Part shown: piece after piece, positions 56,674 to 64,000 of the stretch
How the letters are laid out: each line of letters starts with the position of its first letter
Numbering within the stretch: position 1 is the first letter of the stretch
Assembly: GCA_023213315.1 (NCBI GenBank)
Contig: JAKCPI010024880.1
Location: 1 to 64,000 of the forward strand
Source: Euborellia annulipes
Lineage: Eukaryota > Arthropoda > Insecta > Dermaptera > Anisolabididae
Direction of reading: 5' to 3'
DNA length: 64,000 nucleotides
Program-made: the position numbers and the translations under genes
Notes under the pieces: model-generated
What the model was told of the DNA's origin: nothing
The model's input: the letters and a program-made list of their open reading frames with translations, nothing else
Database searches by the model: none

Positions 56674-56998
56674 CAGAGTTTTCCAAACTGTGAGGCGCGC
56701 CTCCCCAGGGAGGCGCGGGCTAGTCTAAGGGGAGGCGCGAATATTGGCCACCAAGATCAATTTTCCAAATGATTGCTAGTTTTATAAATAAAATAATTAA
56801 ATTTAGAAGATTCTGGGATGGAGGTTTTCCTTAATTAAAAAATATGAATAAATAAAAAAAATATTTTTATATAAATTTATATTTTTTAGTATTAAAAATT
56901 TTTGTTTTTGTATTATTTTATTAAATGTGTGGGGTAGGGGGCGTCATACGATTAAATATTTTTAAAGGAGGCGTTGTAACAAAGTTTGGAAACCACTG
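56674..56998 (+). mobile_element. hAT-like MITE, copy 2
   Basis: Ends CAGAGTTTTCCAAACTGTGA and AAGTTTGGAAACCACTG. Longer than the other copies because of an internal AT-rich segment. Confidence 0.68.
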
Positions 56999-57123
56999 GC
57001 CTAAAGTAAGACTCATTCTAGAAAATTATCCTATGTGTAAAACCCAAAGGCGGATTCAGGGATGTTTCAAGCTCTCCGAAGGCGATAACATTGTTAATTA
57101 TTTTATTTATTACGATTGGATTT

Positions 57124-57622
57124 CAAATGGCTTAAATAAGAATGCCTGGACCCCAACATATAAATAATCTTTTTTTTCATCTGCCCGTCTAGCCAACTGC
57201 CATTGGGCTAAAATTTTTACAAAATATACATATATCACGTAGTGACGTATCTCAAAAAAATTAAAAATTGAGATACACGGGTATGGCCGTGTCCTGGCGT
57301 TCTTTACATTATCACAAAGTGACGAATCTGTATTTCCATGTTTTTTCGTATTATTTAGGATTTTTTGGTTTTGCGTATCTATACATTTAATATAACAACA
57401 CGAACTATAAAAAGCTCTCCTGAAAAATGATAGAAATTGAGATACGCCACTACGTGTTGCAGGCGACGATATATCAAAATAATATAAAAAAAACAATATT
57501 AATAATATATTAATATATATTATTAATAACGGTTATCGTAAAAAGTCTTATAAGGCCTAAGTTGCCGAAAAGACTGTGTGAATGTGTGTGTTAATGTGAG
57601 AGTTGTTAAAAAAAAAAAAAAA
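57124..57622 (+). mobile_element. SINE-1 split by a 353-bp insertion
   Basis: 57124-57170 (AAATGGCTTAAATAAGAATG ... ACCCCAACATATAAATAAT) and 57524-57622 (ACGGTTATCGTAAAAAGTCT ... GCCGAAAAGACTGTGTGAAT, A tail) together form the SINE-1 body. The interior 57171-57523 is foreign. Confidence 0.65.
57171..57523 (+). repeat. Insertion inside SINE-1
   Basis: Carries CACGTAGTGACGTATCTCAA near its left and TTGAGATACGCCACTACGTG near its right: an inverted pair set about 50-60 bases inside each boundary. It could be a MITE or a nested fragment. No coding. Confidence 0.45.
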
Positions 57623-57734
57623 AATTTGATTAGGGGTTGAAAAATTGAAAAAAATGTTTTTTAAATTTTTTTTTAGCTAAATCGAAGCCAAATAAATATT
57701 AAACATTCAAAAAATAGCGTTCATTATTATTTTA

Positions 57735-58400
57735 TAATATTAAGGGATGAGATGAAGGGTTGATTATTTAAGAAAGGCCTTGGAATATTCCAAATCACTT
57801 GTTGACATTCTTTTCCATCTCTAAATATAGTTAGATTAGAGCAAAAGGTATTTTTTTACTTTTAATAAAAAGGGAATTGTTATTTTCATCTATTTATTCC
57901 TATAATAAGAGAGAAGAGACAAGTTTATCTCGTTCAGTCGAGAGCGTGGCCTGCTGGCAGGCGCTGCTATCTTTTTTGTGTTTAAAGTGAATCAAAGTGA
58001 ATAATTGATATAGTGTAACCCACCCTGACCTCACCGTCAGCCAACACACCCTCTTGAGAGTCTTATTTTTATGAAATTAAATATTTTGTATTTCACTAAG
58101 GGTAGAGGGAGATTATAAGATGTTGAAAGGGGGAGGGGGAGTGTAGGTGTCATTGAAACCAAAATTAGTTTTTTATTTTTTTTTAAATACACTTTTTTCT
58201 CATTCACACTCAACACTCACACACATATTCTATATTTTTGTAAATCAAATTTCCTTATTATACTTTTACACAGGGGTGGGTGGATTAAGGATTGAAAATT
58301 AAAATAAAATAATTTCAAATTAAAATTAAAATAATTATTTATAAATGTATTCAAATTATTTCGCGGTGAAGGCTCGCATTTCCTTAAGGGGGGGGGGGGG
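57735..58400 (+). repeat. Duplicated exon-like unit, copy 2
   Basis: Order matches 5160-5800, then continues into the sequence that starts the window (1-95). CpG-rich core CGTTCAGTCGAGAGCGTGGC and AAAGTGAATAATTGATATAG. The acceptor-like site of copy 1 is not conserved. Confidence 0.45.
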
Positions 58401-58807
58401 GCTATGAAGGCATTAACCAGGGGGGTTAATGCCCCATCCCCTATAATGCACAAAGATATTAATGTTTTTTAATACTTTTACTAAAAAATAAGTGCATTCC
58501 GTTTGAGTTAAAAAAAAATTAAATTATATTCAATATTTAGCAAATAGTATAGTAGGATAGAAACATTTTAATGTCATTCTAAAATTTCGTATTACTGGGG
58601 CGGAATTAATTTTTGAAGATTTCGAAACTCTCATAAACAGAATAATAACACTTGGTAACTTAGGAACCCATCGAATCCCTTGCAGAATTTTGTAGGGATT
58701 TTTTTCATTAGGTAGAAAAGTAAGAAATGATTAGTCCACTTAGAATTTTCCTGGGGTGAGTTACCGCATCTTTTTGTATATAGAACTAATCTCAATTCGG
58801 ATTTGAA

Positions 58808-59089
58808 TTTTTACTTTCTCTTACCCATATGTATAAGTTAATATACATATATATAGAGAGAAAGTATTGGATTCATGTCAAAAATTCGATGTCGAGATTT
58901 TGATGGATATACACGTTTTGAGGTCCCCTGAATCCAAAAAAATGGTTTTTCCGACATGGTCTGTCTGTGTGTCTGTTTGGGTTCAATTTAAAGCATGAAG
59001 GAATTGAACTAGGAGGTTGAAATTTTATATTTAAATTAAACACCCCCCTAGGGGGTGAAAATAAGATTTGAGAAAAATATTTTTCTTCA
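58808..59089 (-). repeat. Family-A repeat, hairpin end to palindromic unit
   Basis: TTTTTACTTTCTCTTACC/GAGAGAAAGTA hairpin, CCCCTGAATCCAAAAAAATG, GTCTGTGTGTCTGTTTGGG, AGGAATTGAACTAGGAGGTT. Continues into 59090-59296 as at 100-456. Confidence 0.72.
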
Positions 59090-59296
59090 GGAATGAAAGT
59101 TAGAAGAAAACGCAACCGGAATGTTTTCTTTAAAAATATATTTTAACAGCTGGCATTTCGGCTTTGGTCAAAGCCATCCTCTGAGCTGTTAGTGGTCATG
59201 CGAGGATGGCTTTTACCAAGGCCGAAAAGTAAGCTGTTAAAATATACTATTTTTAAAGAAAAAATTCTGGTTGCGTTTTCTTCTAACTTGCAATCC
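59090..59296. repeat. Palindromic unit with degenerate hammerhead-like motifs, copy 2
   Basis: Same unit as 245-456, in the same flanking context. On the minus strand TAACAGCT pairs with AGCTGTTA as an eight-base helix I around CAGAGGA, then a six-pair stem GGCTTT/AAAGCC with a GACC loop, and GAAA. A further motif on the plus strand (about 59200-59250) is more decayed. Confidence 0.55.
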
Positions 59297-59333
59297 TAAT
59301 ACAAATTCCACCAGCCATAAAATACCCTTATAC

Positions 59334-59554
59334 CAGCTTTTTCCAACCTGTGAGGCTCACCTCCCTAGGGAGACGCGGTCTAGTCTAAGGAGAGGCGCGA
59401 ATATTGGCCCCCAGAACCAAATTTCCCAATTTCCAAATGATTGCTAGTTTTAATATAAATATGAATAAATAAAATATTTTAAAAATGGGGGGGGCGTCAT
59501 AAGATTAATTATTTTTTAAGGGAGGCGTGGTAACATAAAGTTTGGAAACCACTG
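59334..59554 (+). mobile_element. hAT-like MITE, copy 3
   Basis: CAGCTTTTTCCAACCTGTGA ... GTTTGGAAACCACTG. It follows the palindromic unit in the same order as at window start, so 100-754 and 58960-59554 descend from one composite. Confidence 0.65.
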
Positions 59555-59569
59555 TATTAGACGATGTTT

Positions 59570-59910
59570 TGAAATTTATAAATATGGGAAAATATCTATT
59601 TATATTCCTGGCTTCAATCTTTCTTATGAACTAAAAGGGTTAAGTGGTCTTCATAAGATTTCAAAAGCAAAATGAGAATATACATTTTAAGGAACATCTA
59701 AAAAATAATTGATTTTTGAATTTTAGTCAAAATCTTTGGAACGAATTTTGAGAAAATCGAAAAAAACTGAAAAAGTACATCGAAATTCTTTGGCCGATTT
59801 TAATTAAAAGCTTATTTTACGCCCTAGGGCGGCGCCTAACTTAAATATAAAATTTCATCTTCCTAGCTCAATTCCTTCATGCTTAAAATTGAACACATAC
59901 ACACACAGAA
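59570..59910 (+). repeat. Family-A repeat, partial copy
   Basis: AAATATGGGAAAATATCTAT, AAAATGAGAATATACATTTT, AAAAGCTTATTTTACGCCCT, AGCTCAATTCCTTCATGC, then a CA tract. Confidence 0.65.
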
Positions 59911-60011
59911 TATTTTTGATTTTTGAAGCGGGTCGTAATAGTTTTTTATTTATTTATTTATATTTCGGCCTTTTAAATGCATAATTTGAGGTTTAGGAAA
60001 GTCCTGTCAGC

Positions 60012-60116
60012 ATGGACCTAGAGGAGGCAATGGCTAAGCTGGCTAAGCTGAGGATTACAGAGTCCGAAGTCCCTAAGAAAACTCAAACTAAACACAAACA
60101 TGATTACCCACAACCA
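60012..60116 (+). CDS. Short unidentified coding-like fragment
   Basis: ATG followed by about 35 codons of charged, non-AT-biased composition (MDLEEAMAKLAKLRITESEV ...) running into a TA microsatellite and the SINE at 60135. No upstream exon, acceptor or homologue recognised. It may be retroposed 5' matter carried by the SINE, or chance. Confidence 0.15.
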
Positions 60117-60134
60117 ACCATATATATATATATA

Positions 60135-60335
60135 TATGAGGCAATTAGCCCAGGACATAAAGCAGTTAAGATTATAATCCTGAAAACAACTCGAGTTCAA
60201 GCCCACTTCGTAATAAATTATCCGGCTCTATTTGAGATGATCCCTCCTGAGAAAGGAAACGGGAACCCCCCTCAGTATCATTTCCATTAGAGTTACTCAT
60301 CAGAGTGTCAGGGCTGACACTAATGATTGAGATTA
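60135..60335 (+). mobile_element. SINE-3, copy 2
   Basis: GAGGCAATTAGCCCAGGACA, ACTCGAGTTCAAGCCCACTT, AATTATCCGGCTCTATTTGA, GAAAGGAAACGGGAACCCC, GTGTCAGGGCTGACACTAAT, then a TA run. Parallels 44690-44890. Confidence 0.7.
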
Positions 60336-60967
60336 TATATATATATAATTTAAAGTCTAATGGTCTCAAATGTCGAAAAGATTTTGTTTTAAATTAATTT
60401 TTTCAAATGTGAGAAAATTTTATTGAAGACCAATGACTTATTTGTTTTTTGATAAAACATTCAACACCAATTATTTGTATCCTGAGATGAATTTTTTTTT
60501 AAATTTAACAATAAGGGGTAGAGCCTTTGACAGTTATGAGTCTGTCATCTCTGTAAACATTTGAGTTGGCAAAATAAGTAATTGAGGGCGGCCTTCGGTG
60601 ATATGTTAGAATGCCGCCGCCATGATAACTTATTGTTGGATATATAGTTGATAAATAATAAAAAAATGCTAGATATATATTAATATATAAATCTATATAA
60701 AACTCAAAATAAAACAGAAAAATAAATAAGAAACAAAAAAAAATTGTTTAATACGCTAAATATAATAATAATCATCAGTAACATGATATCCAGTGAGAAG
60801 AAGGGTAAATTTATATTAATTTTATTACTAATGTTTGGATTTTTTATATTATCTCTAGATTAGTACATAAACAATTAATTTAGTAGATCGATCAGTAATA
60901 ATATATAACGATATCTTGTATAAACATTCGGCAAACTTTTAATAATATGAGATATTTTTGACTTTAC

Positions 60968-61070
60968 CTCTTTTTGTTTCGGTTCTTGGGGATAAACATC
61001 TGGTGGACCCAATCGTGGCCTTTTAAGGGGCCTTTTTTCAAAAGAAAACCCCATCATTTTGATTAATTGG
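60968..61070 (-). CDS. MED12: Mediator subunit 12 (MED12/kohtalo) N-terminal exon
   Basis: The exon begins after TTTTTTCAACAG, has a 13-base leader, then ATG ATG, and encodes 30 residues before AAAGAG followed by GTAAAG (phase 0). The peptide contains [17 protein letters not shown], the near-invariant start of metazoan MED12, the Mediator kinase-module subunit that activates CDK8/Cyclin C in the nucleus. The upstream acceptor implies a non-coding first exon further toward the window end. MED12 is about 2000 residues long, but no further exon was recognised at lower coordinates before the LRR gene on the same strand. It could therefore be a true exon ahead of a very long intron, a misassembly, or a captured fragment. 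The reading frame is clean and both splice sites are good. Confidence 0.75.
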
Positions 61071-61089
61071 CTGTTGAAAAAAATATCGA

Positions 61090-61590
61090 TTATAACAAGA
61101 TAAATTTATTTATATTCTTTTTCTTTGGAAAATATTTTTACCTTGAGATTCAATATTAATACTAGACCATATTAAAAATCAAAATTAGTTTAAAAATTAA
61201 AAAATAAATAAATTACTTATATAAACTAATTTCTAAAATTTAAATATACATGCATTCTATGTATTATAAATAAATAAAATTATTTAAAATTAATAAAATA
61301 TATTTTAGTCTGTCAAAGTGTATAAACTTCATCTTGGATTAGCTACTATGTGAATCAAATCATGGCTTTATCAGCTTTGATTTATATGATTTATATCTGG
61401 TCCAAATTTAATTTTCATATTATAAAAAATATAATTAAAAAATATCTTAAATATATATTAAAATTATAAATGAAAATATATATTTTATTAAAAATATTAA
61501 TATTATGTATTTATTTTGATCATGAAAACAAGGTATAGAGCGCGAAATTTGTAATTTTTTGTCTGAAGCATCTCAACAGGAGCTTGATAT
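61090..61590 (-). other. Upstream of the MED12 exon, AT-rich
   Basis: Over 80% A/T by eye, probably intron between a 5' UTR exon and the MED12 start exon. Nothing else seen. Confidence 0.45.
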
Positions 61591-61639
61591 AGCTTATTGA
61601 AAAAATATTTTCTAAATATGGAATTTAATGATCAACCTA

Positions 61640-61712
61640 ACAATTTTTTTTATAAAAACACTCACACTTTTTTCCCATTCACAGTCACATTCACGCACAC
61701 ATATACACGAAT
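61640..61712 (-). mobile_element. SINE-1 3' tail fragment
   Basis: AACACTCACACTTTTTTCCC and CACATTCACGCACACATATA match the AC-rich 3' region of SINE-1. A similar scrap lies at 58180-58235. Confidence 0.4.
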
Positions 61713-62039
61713 TGTTATTATTTTCGAAAATATTTTAATTAGGTTTCTGGAAAATTTCGAAAAAAAAAAAAAAACAATTGAACAGCCTTTTATACAGTTT
61801 TCCAGTCCAACATTTAGTCAATCACTTATTGAACCCTTTGCACTTATTATTAATAGTGAGATTATCCCTCTTTGATATCTCAGGAGGAGACTTAAGCAAT
61901 GGCCAATGATTTGTGACAAGAGTACCAGGGTTTTTTTTTTTTTTGCACATTTTGTAACTTTTCAATTTTAATTGTTTGTAATGATTTTGATAGACAATAA
62001 GTTAATTTTTGTATCCATATAGTAACACTCAGATTTTTT

Positions 62040-62400
62040 TCCAGGGGACTGACTTGTTGATATATGATAAAACACAAAATCTCTGCTAAATGATATGAAA
62101 TACTTTTTTTTCCTTTTATATTTTAAATATAACAATGAAAAGAAAGCAAATCCAGCATATTGTTGAAATAATTATTAATGAATTTCCAAAATATTACTTA
62201 CCAAGGGACTGACAAATTGGGGGTTTACATTTTGATTTTCGACACAAAAATAACAATAAAAGTATATAAAAGATGGATAACGCTCGGTATTCGGGCACTA
62301 ATGCCATCTTTACACCCTAAACTTATATAAAACATAATTATTTTATCAACATTTATAATATCAGATATTTTTCAAATTTAACATAAGCCAAGGGACTGAC
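62040..62400 (+). repeat. Three spaced GGGACTGAC phrases
   Basis: GGGGACTGACTTGTTG (62043), CCAAGGGACTGACAAATTGG (62201) and CCAAGGGACTGACGCTCGG (62388). The sequence between is not obviously repeated. Confidence 0.4.
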
Positions 62401-62654
62401 GCTCGGAAAATTTATGATTTAACAACGCTTAATAAAGTATCTTAGATTATATCGATATTAGTCGGAGAGCTGGCGACAAAAATGGGTAAGAGTTTTCTGA
62501 AGGCTAATATTTTCAGAATAGGTTGCATTTTAGTGATGGAAAGATACTCTAGAGTCAGCACTTCCAGTACAGAGGCCTTTGGCAGGAATAAGCCGGTAAA
62601 AATGCGGGAAGATGGTTTTTCTCAAATATCTCGAAAACTATGCTGTTTTCCGCA

Positions 62655-63172
62655 AAAATTCATCTATACAAAAATAATCGAAATTAAATTACAAACAAAA
62701 ATGGTCTAGTACATAATCACGCTAAGGTGAACGGTTCGGGAAATTTAGAGGGGTAAAATTTTTAATTCATATGAAAGGAGACACTGAGATATAAAAATAT
62801 TTATATCTTGTCAGGGGCGGATTAAAGGAGGGGGATCGCCCCCCCCCCGAGAAGAAATTCACAATGTTATAAAAACTAGTAATCTAAAGAAATTATGATT
62901 TCGGGCTTTAATTTCCAATTGAATTTGTTACCAAACAATTTAAATAAATAGAAAATGGGTCAAATGGCCATAGATCCCACAAAGTCCTTAAAAAAAAAAA
63001 AAAACCGCCCCCCCCGACAAAATTGCATTAATCCGTCACTGTATCTTGTTACCATGACAACCATCAAATTTTACCCCTCTAAATCTTAAAAACTGTTCAC
63101 TTTGGGGTGATTATGTACTAGACCAATTTTGTTTGTAATTTAATTTCGATTATTTTTGTATAGGTGAATATT
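62655..63172. repeat. Inverted repeat around a nested MITE
   Basis: Arms about 62655-62765 and 63062-63172 are inverted (AATCGAAATTAAATTACAAA against TTTGTAATTTAATTTCGATT). The MITE 62812-63042 sits in the loop. Confidence 0.72.
62812..63042 (+). mobile_element. MITE in inverted-repeat loop
   Basis: Ends CAGGGGCGGATTAAAGGAGG and CATTAATCCGTCACTG are inverted. It contains a SINE-2 fragment at 62925-62990 and poly-C/G runs just inside the ends. Confidence 0.6.
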
Positions 63173-63239
63173 TTTTCTGAACGAGTACAAGATTATATTT
63201 TTAAATTTTATTTTTTTTTATGAAATACGAAAAAATAGT

Positions 63240-63660
63240 CCGGTTTTTTTAACTTTGCCCATCAACCGTAGGTTGAGGTAAAGTTAATGTAATCGTAAAA
63301 AAAATCGAAATTTTTCTGAAGCTGCCAAAATGCGTTTTGATGTCCCCTGAATCCATTTAAGAAGTTTTTGGAATGATGTCTGTGTGTGTGTATGTCTGTG
63401 GTAATTTTTTTCTTCAACGAAATCTCAAAAACATTCAATTGTTTTGAAATTTTGCACCCATAAACTAGAGGTAGAGGCCAAGAACTGAAAAGCTTTTGGT
63501 AAACATCGGACTATTAGGGGGGACAAAAATTTTTTCTTGCATAACCTATAATTGTTTTTATATATTCAGAAACTAGACTTCCTCCTGAGTAAAATGTATA
63601 TAATTCTTGAATAGTGGGTGGGCAAAGTTGTGCGCTCGGCTTAGTCCGACCCTTTATTTA
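63240..63660 (+). repeat. Family-A-like repeat of a third type (hairpin, GT tract)
   Basis: TAACTTTGCCCATCAACC/GGTTGAGGTAAAGTTA hairpin, GATGTCCCCTGAATCCATTT, GATGTCTGTGTGTGTGTATG, AAATCTCAAAAACATTCAAT and GTTTTGAAATTTTGCACCC. Same box order as families A and B, but different terminal sequence. Confidence 0.6.
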
Positions 63661-63889
63661 TTTTTTTAAATCGGTTTTAAAAAAATTCCCAACTTGCCTT
63701 AGGATGTAAAGTCTACCCACTATAAAAACCAAAACAAAAGGAGGGAAGCAATCAATTCTCATCTCTACAAAATACAATATGCCATCTTCTAAATTGTCTC
63801 GGCGGTACTGTTTCCAGAAAAAAGATTTCAACTCCTATAGCGCTTATTTTTTCTTTTTAATAATAATAAGTAGTGGAATTAAAGTGGCT

Positions 63890-64000
63890 GTTGTATTTAA
63901 ACAAGACTCAGGAGCGGCGCGCCAGGAGTGTCGGTTTGGAGTGTGGTAGACAAAAAGAACAATCATCATGCAGCGCGAGTTAGAGATTACGGGCTAAAAC
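63890..64000. promoter_or_regulatory. CpG-richer block at window end
   Basis: CAGGAGCGGCGCGCCAGGAG and ATCATCATGCAGCGCGAGTT stand out from the AT-rich surroundings. It may be a promoter or a first exon, for instance of the MED12 transcript on the minus strand, but no start site or donor can be fixed before the window ends. Confidence 0.2.

Noticed and set aside
62482..62709. 75-codon frame starting MGKSFLKANIF
   Set aside because: Its 3' part lies in an inverted-repeat arm that is also present in reverse at 63062-63172, and no homologue is recognised. Kept only as repeat.

Overview
This is AT-rich eukaryotic DNA, most likely from an arthropod. The signs are spliced genes with long, transposon-filled introns, tRNA-derived SINEs, Helitron, mariner, hAT-like and piggyBac-like relics, and abundant poly-A/T and poly-G tracts. 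Nothing in it is bacterial or organellar. The exact lineage cannot be read from the window. No intact transposase or reverse transcriptase reading frame was found, so nearly all of the mobile DNA is non-autonomous or decayed.

Two protein-coding loci can be supported, both on the minus strand. The first (36944 down to 23280) is a seven-exon gene whose exons join in phase into a 767-residue single-pass membrane protein. It has a signal peptide, a cysteine-capped leucine-rich-repeat ectodomain with 10-11 repeats, a fibronectin-III-like stalk, one membrane helix and a 39-residue tail. This is the build of an arthropod LRR cell-surface or adhesion receptor. The second is one exon (61070-60968) encoding the highly conserved N terminus of Mediator subunit 12. 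It has good splice sites, but no further MED12 exon was recognised between it and the LRR gene.

Layout: 1-23 kb is repeat-dominated, with nested MITEs, a Helitron inserted in another repeat, SINEs and three large inverted repeats centred near 8.34, 15.28 and 18.9 kb. 23-37 kb is the LRR gene, with repeats in its introns, including a foldback element built of small palindromes. 37-60 kb holds a mariner fossil, more SINEs and MITEs, and at 46.8-47.6 kb a compact element with inverted flanks, a 12-base target duplication and hammerhead-ribozyme-like motifs, best read as a Penelope-like relict. 57.7-59.6 kb repeats material seen at 1-0.8 kb and 5.2-5.8 kb. 60-64 kb holds the MED12 exon, a SINE, an inverted repeat with a nested MITE and a CpG-richer end.

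The most unusual signals are the hammerhead-like motifs (clearest at 47393-47450 on the plus strand and 46931-46977 on the minus strand), the orphan MED12 exon, the palindrome-built foldback in the last LRR intron, and a shared box architecture (terminal hairpin, GT-rich tract, GATGAAATT-like box) across several otherwise different repeat families. All calls come from reading the sequence by eye. Repeat boundaries are approximate unless target duplications or empty sites are cited.
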